64,000 nucleotides of DNA. Origin: Pomacea canaliculata. Lineage: Eukaryota > Mollusca > Gastropoda > Architaenioglossa > Ampullariidae. The stretch spans positions 21,822,720-21,886,719 of the forward strand of contig NC_037593.1 in the NCBI RefSeq assembly GCF_003073045.1, given 5' to 3'. The notes beneath the pieces are model-generated. The model was not told where the DNA came from. It did not search any database and was given only the letters and a program-made list of their open reading frames with translations. Below, one piece after another: positions 1 to 11,300 of the stretch (its first letter is position 1; the number at the start of each line of letters is the position of its first letter). A program made the position numbers and the translations under genes.

Positions 1-2783
1 TTTTAGGGTTTTACTCAGATTAGTCTTGCGCTGTATCTACCACACACGGCATCAAACGTTTAACACACTGCAGCAGCTGTAGATAAAGAAGCTATTAGAC
101 GAAGCCACAAATGAAATGGAAGAAATCAAAAGCAAGTTAGCAAGATAGTTTCAGACACTCGTTCTTTGCTGGGACAAGACTTGCACTACAACCACCGTTG
201 GTAGTCTTGACTTGTCTGTTTTCACCACTGATGAATTGTCGGATATCTTGCTTTGTGTACACGCTACAAATAAGTAAACATTCATGTCAACTACAAAGCT
301 TAAATCTCAGTTGCGCTGCTCAAAAATAACTTTTCAAAAGTTTCCATGGGCTTGGCCCCGATCTGGCTCGGCACTGACAAGATGGAAGGATATGAGATAA
401 GTATAGATGAGTCGTGAAACGCAAGCGCTGAAATGAATGTCCAAACGCCGTTTCCAGCACTTCCGTTACCTCACGTTGTATCCTTCGTTTCGAAAGTCGA
501 AAAGGTAGGTAAAGTAGTCCAGGAAAGGACACGAAAGTGACCACACTTGGTCTCGGGGTCAGTCAGAACAGAGAAACATCGTGCCAGTCTGAAACACCGG
601 CTGCCAGCCGACGGGAACAGTGCACTGCGCATGTGCAGAGACTGCGTGGAATCAGTAATGATGTGTCCCTGCAAGGCTCCTCCAGCCAGGTGGATGTCTG
701 TATCCCTCAGGTGAAATAATATCTACTTTAAGCAGGTAGCTGACTTCACTGCACCGTGACACGTAACACCGCGAACAAAATTCAACAAAGTCGTTACGAA
801 AGGCAGTTTGGCGTACTTTAAAAATGCAGCTGCACTTATCATCCTTACCTAAAGCGAAGACAACGGTTTACCTTTTCATGGTAACCAGACCAAAAGACTT
901 TTCTGACAGTCAGCTTGAGAAACTAATTTGTTGCCTTTCTATAACTGCGTTTATTTGTTTATATTTCTCTTCAATTCGTTGTACCATTTCATTCCAACGA
1001 TGGCTTATTTTCTTCGCTCCCCTGAAAAGTTTCCGCGAGCTGGAAGCAAAGGACGATGGGGAACACGCGCAGAACACACCTATTCTTAGCTGCGCGTGAG
1101 GAGGGAGCACACGCACGGCACACGAGCAGCCGGCACTGCAGTTCCGCCAAGCACGATCCTGACACAAAACACACACACAAAAATACCTTCACTCTCTCAC
1201 AGTCTTGGCCATGTAGAGGACTGTCTTCAAATGTAAGTGATTTCACTTTCCGAACAAAGGACTGATTACTCAAGTGATCAGCCAGTCCTGGTTACTCTTT
1301 TCTTCCTGGTAGCGCCATTGCCAGCATGGTGGAGACGTCTGGCTGTCGGCCATTCCACAGAAAGACCCAGTTGTGAGCCCCCTCGCTCCCCTCCCTGTAT
1401 CCTTATCCTGCTTCACATGCTGCTGCACCAGTTAGGCGCTCACGTGTGTAGGCAGGGAGATGTAGTCTCTAGCCCAGTCCAGTCGTCTTCGTCTGCGTTC
1501 TCGTCTACCTCGCTTTGATTGTCGCCCAGCTCTCTCTCTTTTTCTTTCGCTTGCTCTGTGTGTGGGTGGCAGGGAAGATGTGAAAGAAGACGCATTTTAC
1601 CCCTTTTTTAATTAATATAACCGTGTGTTCATAGCGAGTAGTATCGTTATCAATACTTATAAATAAATAACATACGATGTTTATGCATTAGCTACTGTGG
1701 AATAGGTAGATATAGAGTGTCATAACTATTAAAGGTCTAGTATAGTGCAAAACCCTTTAGCTTCTGGACAGAGTTCAGTACAAGGTACTTATTCTCAAAT
1801 AAGGATGAGTAACTACCATCCGTTCTAGAGAGACACGTCTGCCAATATTACCATGCACAGATAGAGTCCCCACGGATCTTGGAGTTGTCGAGTTGCCGCT
1901 TTTCTTAAGTTCAAGAGTTAAATTTAAACAAGATTTGCAGGTTTTAAATCTGAATCACATGTTTACATCTTAGAGAGAAGATATCTGCCTATGCTTTCTA
2001 GAGCCATTCCACTTGTGGTTAAAATAAGATTACAATAGCTCAAACAATGAAAGTACTCAAATGAGTAAATAAAACTGTCTACAAGCATGTATACTTTCCA
2101 GTCCACTCACTCAAACCCAGTCAAGCAGCCACTTCACACGCAGCAAATGCGTGTGTGTACGTCCACAGATGCGGCATGAAACTACTGCAGTGTGGATGCT
2201 GCAGAGTCAATGAGCTGAAACACACAACACACAATCTACGGATCAGAACAGGTTAAAAAAAATCTGGAGTCAGTAAAGTGCAGCCAGGCGTGGATGAGTA
2301 AGCTGATGGCGCTGTTCACTGTTTTCTTTGGGAGGAGTATGACGAGTGATTGTGTTCATTCTTTGGTTAGCCTTTGTCACCAACATGTGGGTATTGGCCA
2401 GTGAGTTCTTCGTGGAAAACTTTTCGCCCTTTATACAGTATTCGCAGGGTTACTCGGGTAGCCTTTATTTTCCCCAAGATTGCTCACAAGGTACTGGGAC
2501 CATGAGGCGCTGGTGAGGGCAGAGTTAAAAAGATGCCGGGAGTTGGCCGTCCTCTTATTCAAGCCAGTCCTCTTCCCTGTCGTACATCAGGTCTTCTGGT
2601 GCTAGCCTGTTCGTGTCTCCACAGCACCTTGCCCCTCCCCGTTGAAATACGTCTGAGGCGGTACCCTCCACCACGCCACATGATACGATATTCTTTAACA
2701 ATTTAGGACTTTGGCCCAATTTCATATGGGATACAAAATGATAATAAAAGATAACCTTCGTCCACTAACCTTTTTCATGTCGT
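1..2783. other. No gene recognised
   Basis: Mixed composition with a CpG-richer part at about 980-1500 that includes a C-rich patch and could be an unannotated promoter or exon edge. All open frames are under 100 codons and read like non-coding sequence. I recognise no repeats here. Confidence 0.4.
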
Positions 2784-3026
2784 TTGGGGAGTGATGTGTT
2801 AAACATCTCACTTTACTCTAGGTCAGGTGAGGGCGGTGCCCATCTCTCCCTCGCTGACTTACCGTCTGTGGAGTTGGGTACCAACTCCCGACAGCTGGGT
2901 CGACTGGAGGAAGAGCGAGCATCGTATCTCTTTCCTACTAATTGTACGTATTTACCAAAATCAAATGTTAAGAGCACGAATACGACTGGCGGAAGCAACA
3001 TGACAACCAAGTGCATGATAGATTGA
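2784..3026 (+). repeat. Probable dispersed repeat fragment
   Basis: The stretch with GGAGTTGGGTACCAACTCCC and AGCTGGGTCGACTGGAGGAA resembles a repeat common in mollusc genomes that is often mis-predicted as protein (ELGTNSRQLGRLEEER). It is recalled by pattern only. An 80-codon open frame is probably incidental. Confidence 0.35.
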
Positions 3027-3063
3027 AATTAACTAGTGAAGAAGTTTAAAATTAAGGGCAAAT

Positions 3064-3102
3064 CTCTCTCTTCTCTCTTCTCTCTTCTCTCCTCTCTCTC
3101 TC
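3064..3102 (+). repeat. (TC)n / TCTCTCTTC simple repeat
   Basis: A run of CTCTCTTC and CTCTCT units about 40 bp long. Pure pyrimidine on this strand. Confidence 0.85.
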
Positions 3103-3866
3103 ATTTGTTTACTTTTAATAATTAACTTCGAAGTTGAAATAATTGAAATGAACTTATTGAACCATGCTCGAAATTTGTCGTCTGCTTTCTCAATAACCTT
3201 GGCGCGGCTGGGTCTGGTTTGTAGCTATATTCATCATGCAACCATTGTTCACTCATCAGCGGAGTAGGGTATTTATTTTGCATTTGTCTTGTAATTCTTC
3301 ACATGTTGGAAACAACTACAGACTTTTTTAACAGGTACAGCGCCTCGCGTGTATGGAGAATTTTAAAATGGATGTTTTCTTCAGAGCTGGTCAAAAAAAC
3401 AATTTTAATGGAACCAAAGGGGAAAAAAAGTTTCCAGTCTCAGCTGAGAAGTATATTAATTGGTGCGTAGTTTTTAGTTTGGTTTTTATTTCTTTGAGGT
3501 GTACGTCAATATGTACTTAAAAGGACAAAGTTTCCGAACAATTTAAAAAAATAGTGAATCTAAGTATTATTTTCTCTACATTTACAAATTTATGATTGTG
3601 TACAATAGTATTTAAGTCTACTTTACAATTTACTTTTGTCCACAGCCGCACAAAACGTTTAAACGTTTGCCGTTACGTTAGAAGTTAAAGCAGAAGTGGA
3701 TGGTATTGGCCGTAAATGGTTTGGGGATGCAAGACACATGAATTGAGGAACGATGCCAAGGGCGACGCCATCTAATGATGAGTGGAATTACAACAATGAG
3801 TTTTTGAAGTTTTAATCATTAATGTGAGCATTGTTTTATTCTTTGTGGATTTATTCAGTAGGCCTA

Positions 3867-4366
3867 CAGTGTTCCCTCGCTACTTCGCGGTTCATATATC
3901 GCGGATTCACTACTTCGCGGTTTGTTTGGGTTTTTTTTTTTTGAGTGAAGTATCTATCGATACCTCCGAGCTGGGAATTATCGTTCTACAAAATACCATA
4001 GATAGGAAAAAGACGAAAAATGTTTCTATTAAAATACCATGGTTATTGTGTAGATAGAAAGAAAGAAATTATTGTGTATGAGAAATCCATTGCTATGCGT
4101 AAGCGATGAGCCATGATTGCTATCTCCCATCTCGCAGCCAGTTCGCATCAGTTTTTTTAGTTTCTCTGAGTACAGTTATAATTTTTGTTTACACTAATTT
4201 GTTATTGTACTGTATTAATACCATGATTACCATATCACTTTACACTCACATGATATTGTTTTACATGTATTTATATTATTATTGCATGTATGTCCCTATT
4301 TCGCGGAAATTCGTTTATCGCGGCTGATCATAGCATCTATCCCCCGCGATAAACGAGGGAACACTG
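3867..4366. mobile_element. pogo/Tigger-type MITE
   Basis: The element is 500 bp with terminal inverted repeats CAGTGTTCCCTCG...CGAGGGAACACTG and TA duplications (3865-3866, 4367-4368). The ends carry the CTACTTCGCGGTT and TTTATCGCGG motifs common to pogo/Tigger termini. No transposase is readable; it is non-autonomous. Confidence 0.85.
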
Positions 4367-5054
4367 TATTTATACCTTACGAGCTTTTGTACTAAGGATA
4401 AATTGGCTACTTTCAAATAGCATCTAAAACTTCTTATACACACAAATGGCCATCAAGACATTAACATTTAACATCTTTTTATTCGACTCTTGTTCATCTT
4501 CTTGTAATCTCACTAGTAATTACTGTAGTAGATTTATGAAAGCTTGAAGATTTCATCTATGTGAGAAGTTTGTTCGACATAGCAAAAATCAAAATATGTA
4601 AATACATTGTAATTGATGATTTTTTTTTCTACAGGGATTCCATCACTCATGAATCGATTTTTGGTGTCATATTTTTCTAATTATCTGTAAATAATAAAAT
4701 TGTTTTATCATATCTCTTACCTACTATTTGTGCGTTGTGAAGAGATTATGAAAAGCTGTTGATTGTTTTCTTCATGGTGTGCCAGCCTGAGTACCAGTGT
4801 GAGTAAAAGTGTGATTGGGTGAGGGATACAGCAAGCTGGGAGCAGGGGGAGTGGGGAAGTTGATGGCACTTTCGTGGGAAACGACGAATTTTCATGGGCG
4901 ATTGGTGGATTTGCTATGGGGCTTTCGTGGGAAGGTTGGTGAGGCTTTCGTGGGGAAAAAAAAATTGGGAACTCGTGGGAATTCCCAGCAGGGTTAGGGT
5001 TGAGGGCCCCTCTTCCAAAACCTGGGGCCCAACTTTCTCTCCACGAGGGTCTCA

Positions 5055-5600
5055 TGAGTTGCAGGCTGCTTATGTGTATATGGGGAGATTTGCATATATA
5101 AGCAGATATGTGTGTTGCGGGTATTAGATATATTATAAGTAGATATGAGTGTGTGGTGGTGGTGGGGAGTACACAAGTATAGATAAGCAAATACAAGTGT
5201 GCATGAAGGAGGAGGGGGGAATTATATATATATGTGGGGGGGGGGGAGGATATGCATATATAACCAGATGTGTGTGTGGGAGGATGTTTACATATCTATA
5301 CATAAGCAGATATGAGACTGTGTGTGTAAGGGGATTATTTATGTATTATATATGTACATATGAGTGAGTAGGTGTGTGTGTCAAGGGGTATTAGATAAAT
5401 ATATATGTGCAGATATGAGTATGTGTGTAAGGGAGGTTATATATATAAAAGCAGAGATGAGTGTTTGTGCATGGGGGGGTTACATATATATAAGCAGATA
5501 TAAGGCTGTGTGTGTGTGGGGGGGGGGGTGGTTTACACATGTATACATAAGCAGATATGTGTATATTATGCAGATATGAGTAAGTATATATATCTGTGTT
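5055..5600 (+). repeat. GT-rich minisatellite
   Basis: Degenerate tandem units of about 45-60 bp contain ATATATAAGCAGATATG followed by GTGTGTG and a G run. At least eight imperfect units are visible. G runs reach 9-10. Open frames on both strands here (VYISRYE-like, YTHKQP-like) are translation artefacts of the repeat. Just upstream (4860-4960) a shorter motif CTTTCGTGGGAA repeats three times. Confidence 0.8.
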
Positions 5601-5639
5601 TAGGTAAGAATGAAAGAGTGGGGCAGAAACATCCCCTCC

Positions 5640-5862
5640 CTCCAAAACTTTTCGCTTGTTGAGATTGTCGGTGAGAGCATACAACCCTGCCTCACTCGAG
5701 TCCTCACTGCTAAGGGGTCAGTCAGCTTTCTGTTGTGGATCACCTGGCATGTGGAGTCCTCATACAGCTGCTGGATGATGGCAATGAACTTTGGTGCAAA
5801 TCCGTAGTGCTGTATCAGGTTCCAGATGGTTTCCCTGTCTATGGAGTCAAAAGCAACTATTA
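5640..5862 (-). mobile_element. RTE-type LINE reverse transcriptase fragment
   Basis: The minus strand reads VAFDSIDRETIWNLIQHYGF then APKFIAIIQQLYEDSTCQVI and LTDPLAVRTRVRQGCMLSP, the palm region of RTE-type reverse transcriptase. It is a short truncated copy of the family at 59.3-62.7 kb, directly abutting a CR1/L2 scrap. Confidence 0.75.
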
Positions 5863-5867
5863 ACCCT

Positions 5868-6290
5868 ACTAAAATTCAACAAAAGTATGTTCATCTTTTT
5901 GCAGCACTATGCTCCTCGAGGAGTAACAAGGAATAAACCACTAAACTTCCAATCTGAAATATTAACAGGCAAACTTCCCCCTAGACTTCCTACTATCTTT
6001 TCTACCAACATAGTAGGAGAGTCTCTTAAACTCAATATTCCCATACCGAGAATTGACCTATTCAAGATGAGACTGAAATATTCTGGCAGTGTTCTTTGGG
6101 CAGTGTTCTTTGAAATAACCCTCCCCCAGATCTCCAAAGAATGGACTGCAGTCTGTACAGATTCAAAGTGGGACTCCAACACCATTTCCAAACCCTTTGA
6201 CTACCTACAGAGGCTTTCTACCCAGCTTAATCATCTACACCTGCACCGACAAAACAAACGTACCATACATTGCCAGTCCTCTGGCTAAGA
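5868..6290 (+). mobile_element. CR1/L2-type LINE 3' fragment
   Basis: An open frame contains LNFQSEILTGKLPPRLPTIF, then LNIPIPRIDLFKMRLKYSGS and VLWAVFFEITLPQISKEWT. This matches the C-terminal tail of CR1/L2-type ORF2 (NIPxPRTxxFKxSLxYSGxxLWNxLP). A possible downstream tail runs to about 6460. Confidence 0.6.
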
Positions 6291-6460
6291 AAAATAACCC
6301 AGTCAATTCAGTTATCAACCACCATATTTGTACATACCATTATTTCTATGTTTTTATTGCCTTGTTTTGAATTAATGTAAAGCTACATAATCTGAGGGCT
6401 AGATGTAAAAAAGCATAACTTTTGCTTATTCAGTTACTTTCATAAATAAAGATTTCTCAT

Positions 6461-8100
6461 TTGTAATGCATGTGTTGCATGCCTTTTTACATAATACCAT
6501 CATCTTTTGACAATTTAATGCTGTATTCCACCATGCTTTTGTTTAGCTCTCTAAAGCAATGATTACTATGTGTCTGAGGATTTAGGTGTCATAAGCTACT
6601 TTCTCAATCCCACATTAGCCCACAAATACATCTTATAGATGTTGTTCAGGATCTTAAAACATTTTATTGAATTCTCTCAGAATTCAGGCCATTTTGTAAT
6701 GACATTTATTAACATCACTAGCCAAACATAGACAAAAAGTTTGATAACCAGTTTTTGACACATTATCTTAAACATATTATTTCTTTAACAATATCTTTAT
6801 ATGAATTGTAGGAATAAATTACTTAATTTAGTAATTGTTTTTATTTCTATATGGTCATACAAGTGATATAAGAATAGGTGCTTATGTACTGACATCAGCT
6901 TTTTTTTATATTAAGACTAATGCAGATTACTTTTTGAACTATATGGCTGCATGTGTTTTTCAATGATTATGGTATATATGCCTTTTTAAAATTTGTGAAT
7001 GGCAAAATATTTCAAAGCAAGATTATTTTAGTAATGTTCATTGAATGAATTTATATGTATGACTTAAGAGATGTCCCAGTAATGAAGACACCAACTCCAA
7101 CACTAATCACTGGTCACACACATAATATTATCCAAATATTATTTGCGCATTTCCCCACCTCCTTATCTTCCATTATACACTCATATGTTTTCAAAAGTTT
7201 TACGAGAATGTATCTATGTCATAACAACAAACACCTGAGATTATCTTTCAAGCTCCCCTATCCCTTCCTCCTTAAAGCTAGAGAGTAGGTATAATTTGCC
7301 ATTTACAAATATTTAAAATACTTTTGGTTCTTAACAAAGACTTTCCAGATTCTATCTATTCCTCATCGTGCATCAGGTTGCACATAAGGCTTCAACCAGA
7401 GTCTGACTTTCCAGATTAACAGAACATTAAAGTAAACGAATTTTCCTACCATCAAAATGTTCGAAACACCTAAAATAACATCATTACGTTGGGGGTGACC
7501 ATACCAACCGGAACTATTTTTGTAAGAATTTATGTTGTGTTCAGTAAATGTTATTTTATTTTCATAAGTGATTTGTTAGCATATTTCTTGGAATCTTCGA
7601 AACATTTTACTCTGTGTGTGTGTATGTGGGTAGAGAGGGGAGGTGCATACTAGAAGTGGAGGCTGCAGTTACGAGAATTTAATGTTAATTTTTGTTGAAT
7701 ATACGGACAATATTAAAAAGTCACCGAAACATGCTAAATCCAGATCATGGTTTCCCCCTACACACATCTTTCCAAAAGCAAGTTGATAAGTCAGCCTTGC
7801 CTTGAAGTATCAAACTCAACATTTTTATATTATCGTCTATTAACTTTAAAATCTAGCTCGTTCCAAAACTAATTATCAAGTTTCGCTACAGTAAAAGAAT
7901 AGGTGATGTTTGTTGCTAAATTCTGATCTTTTATTTTAAATATGCTTCGTCGCGATCAAATACGGCTTCTTCGCTCTTTTGCACTGGGGCAGTCGACTTA
8001 CCCCAACATTTTTATAGGGGCAACTTGCCTCCACCTTTTCTCACCGCTTCGTATCAAAATAATTAAGGCGCTGACAGCGCCTCGTAACTAAGGCCCCTAC
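6461..8100. other. Intergenic, no gene recognised
   Basis: AT-rich and unremarkable up to about 7900, where CpG content rises toward the RPS8 promoter. No transposon termini recognised. Confidence 0.5.
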
Positions 8101-8127
8101 CCGTAGCAGATGCGACCGCAAAACCGA

Positions 8128-8135
8128 TGACGTCA
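8128..8135 (+). promoter_or_regulatory. Perfect CRE palindrome upstream of RPS8
   Basis: TGACGTCA, the palindromic CREB/ATF site, lies about 200 bp upstream of the probable RPS8 start, in a short CpG-containing stretch (about 7950-8135) of an otherwise CpG-poor region. A regulatory role is inferred only from sequence and position. Confidence 0.4.
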
Positions 8136-8324
8136 AATATCAAGAATGACTTACAAATTTTAAAAAGAAGCAGTCTTTTGGTCGATATAATATATGATGG
8201 TGCAATAAAATTGGACAAAGATATTTTTCTTAAGTTTCTAGATTACATTTTTAAAAATTCAGAAAGTCTTGTTATCTCCCTTCAGGAAGTAGCTTTCAAT
8301 GTTTTTCCCAGCATTCCCAGCTTA

Positions 8325-8353
8325 CTTCCTTTTGATCACCATCCTTTTCCAAG
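8325..8353 (+). promoter_or_regulatory. TOP-like transcription start and 5'UTR of RPS8
   Basis: Two pyrimidine runs, CTTCCTTTT (8325-8333) and ATCCTTTTCC (8341-8350), lie just before the ATG at 8354. Ribosomal protein mRNAs begin with a C followed by a pyrimidine tract (5' TOP), which couples translation to TOR signalling through LARP1. Either run could be the start, giving a 5'UTR of only 10-30 nt. The motif is seen; the exact start is inferred. Confidence 0.55.
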
Positions 8354-11300
8354 ATGGGTAAGTGGAAGACTAAACGTGAAAATATCATCTTTCATCTTAT
8401 GTTTCGTTTATTGAACGCGCATGACAAGTAAATCAGCGAACATCTGGATGTTGTAGTAATACAACTACTATGTTATTTCTTCTCATAAGACTCATTATGT
8501 CTAAAATAATGACTTTTCAAATGCCACCTGGGTATATCGTGATCAATGTGTAGGATTTTTCATTCAGTGTTTCCGGAGTACGTACGCTGGCTTTGACATA
8601 GCAATGTTTTTTGGTTTTTTTTTGCTTGATTTTATCGTTCTAGAGGCGAAGAATTCATGTGTCATAAAAAAGAGGATCAAAACGGGAAAGCGAAGTTGTC
8701 GGGGAGGGTGGTGCTATGCAAAGTGATGAATAAAATACATGCACATTTTTCATGCGCCTATATCATCCATTATGTCAGCCAAAGCCATCTTTTAGAGGTT
8801 ACATTTGTAAAAGTCTAAGGGTATTCTTTGATCTGTTTTTACCTCTCTATATCATTGTACATTAATTTTTAAAGCACAATTCAACAAAGTGGGCTACATT
8901 ACATACATTGTTTTGCAGGTATCTCACGAGATAGATGGCACAAGAGGAGAAAGACTGGTGGCCGTATGGCCCAGATAAGAAAAAAACGAAAGTTCGAACT
9001 TGGGCGACCTCCAGCAATGACCAAGGTCCAACAATGTTAGAATATAATTAAACTAGAGTTAATTAAGCTTCAGGAAAGCTGGTCTATCACGATAGATTGC
9101 TGTTGACAAAATTTTTCAGTGCCAGCACTGCAGGTATTTTGTGAAGCAGGGTGCTAGGGAGATGATGAACCAAAACTTACACCATCTTTCGGCTGATGCC
9201 TGATGGATCATTTATTTCTGATACTTCCTACAGCATCCTTATTCCTTTTTTTTTCATAACAACCCACTACAAAGATTTGTATTAGTGACCACTTTGTGAC
9301 TAATGGTTTGTTGCAGCTTGGACCCAAGAGGATCCACACAGTGAGAACAATGGGTGGAAACAAAAAGTACAGGGCACTTCGTCTTGATCATGGAAACTTC
9401 TCATGGGGATCGGAAAGTAAGTTTATTTTATCTTTAGTTGCACTAGCTGCACATGTGCTTACAAGACCTTGTAGTTTAAAGTTGTATTTTGTGCTGCTGG
9501 GCTGCACATTGGTTACCTGCAATTGATAAAGGTATTTTCAGTGACATGGATTAAGTCGTGTTAATGGTAATTAGCTTCAGCAAATTCTGTGAGGAATGAG
9601 GTAGCTACTGTATACTTCTGGAGATGAAGCCCGACTGTATTTACTCCTTCCCATTCCTTCCAAGGTGAACGATAGCCTACAAAAGTTATCAGCTTCTAAT
9701 TTTAAATCTGTGAAGACTATGATGATTTATGCATTCACCATCTTTCAACTGATTTGTGATGCATTGAATTTTTTTACTGAAGTCTTTATGTTTAATGCTA
9801 CAACCTAATCCTGCTGCATTATCAACAAAAAACTTTAAATATTTTGTGGTTAAGGTGCCTTGAGTTTTTTCGGTATTTAAGATGTATCCATTTTACATTG
9901 GCTGCTCATTTAGGTGTCACCCGCAAGACCCGCATTATTGATGTTATCTACAATGCTTCCAATAATGAGTTGGTGCGCACAAAGACGCTTGTGAAGTCCT
10001 GTATTGTCCAAATCGACTCAACACCTTTTCGTCAGTGGTATGAGGCACACTATGCTACACCTCTTGGGCGCAAAAAGGGTGTCAAGCTGGTGAGTACTTT
10101 TTTTTTGGCCTTCTAATTCCCAAAAACTGATAAATGTACCTACCCTTGTTCTTAATGGTTGATTGGTTGTCTATAACTTCTACATTACAGTCACAGCTGG
10201 CCAAAAGTGCGGCTGCCCTAGAATACCCAGAGTAGAGTGAGCTGTTAATGCCATACATAAATTAATGAATACACAAGGAAGGCAATATATAAGGAATTGT
10301 GTTCCTTTCTGGATTGCTTCCCTTTAAAGGCTGAAAAAATAAACCAGTAAGGTGTTTCAATATGTTTGAAAGTAGGTGAAGTTTAGGTTCAGAAGTGACA
10401 TACAGTGGTACCTCGACTTACGAGTGTTTTGAGATATGAGCCGCCGAGCGAGCGATATTTTGCTTCGAGATGAGAGCAAGATTTGAGATACACCGCTGCA
10501 CACGACCCCAGCATGCAGGGCGGATGTTGGTGTCGTGTACAGCGTCAACAGTTTCTCCCACCTTAGACTAGACCTTGGTCTGTGTTGTGTGCTTTGTTTC
10601 CCTCGTTTTCGAAGCATTTTTGATAAGTTGGGTTCACGTTTTTTGCTTTTTGTATATTTACAAAAGATTAACACATTTATTTTTATAACCATGGGTCCGA
10701 AGAAGAAGATGATGTCTTTTGAATTAAAGCGTGAAAAATATGAGCAATGTGTGCGAGTAATTGACTTGGCGAGGATGTACGGGCGTAGCACATCAATGAC
10801 ATGTACTGTGCTTAAACAGAAGGAGTTGATAAACGGTATAACGCCAGCTAAGGCGTTACAATAATTTGTAAGCTCTGGACCTCTCTCCATGAAAAGATGG
10901 ACAGTTTTTTTTAACGATCTGCAGGTGAAAATGAGCAAAGCGTGACGAAAAAAGCAAAGGCCAGTGACGAAAATTAAGCGCTCCCATAAGCACTTGACTT
11001 AATTTTCTTTTGTTGTTTTTATAGAATATGTATTTGTTACTTATAAATAAATGTTTCTTCTTGTAAATACATTTTTCTTATTCAAAAACACTTAACAAAA
11101 ACAACTGAGGTGGTGTTTTGGGAGCTGGAACGGATTAGTGGCATTTCAATGTGGAAAATTGCTTTGAGATACGAGCTATTTGACATACGAGCAAGGTTAC
11201 GGAACAAATTAAAATCGTATGTCGAGGTACCACTGTATTGACATTTATTGTCGGTTACTCAATTCTATGTCAATTTATACTCCAACAACGGAAAATGAGA

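Noticed and set aside
1056..1518. Overlapping open frames in the CpG-richer 1.0-1.5 kb region
   Set aside because: Open frames occur on both strands because stops are rare in GC-rich sequence; none shows a domain or consistent splice sites.
4717..5196. A 159-codon minus-strand open frame
   Set aside because: It runs through the minisatellite and a GC-skewed repeat; the protein is low complexity (His/Thr/Pro/Ser) with no recognisable domain.
8127..8414. A 95-codon plus-strand open frame overlapping the RPS8 start
   Set aside because: It runs over the RPS8 TOP-like start, its first exon and the GTAAGT donor; the overlap is better explained by chance in AT-rich sequence.
8721..8830. GTGATGA in RPS8 intron 1 as a possible box C
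   Set aside because: No CTGA box D at a suitable distance and no terminal stem.
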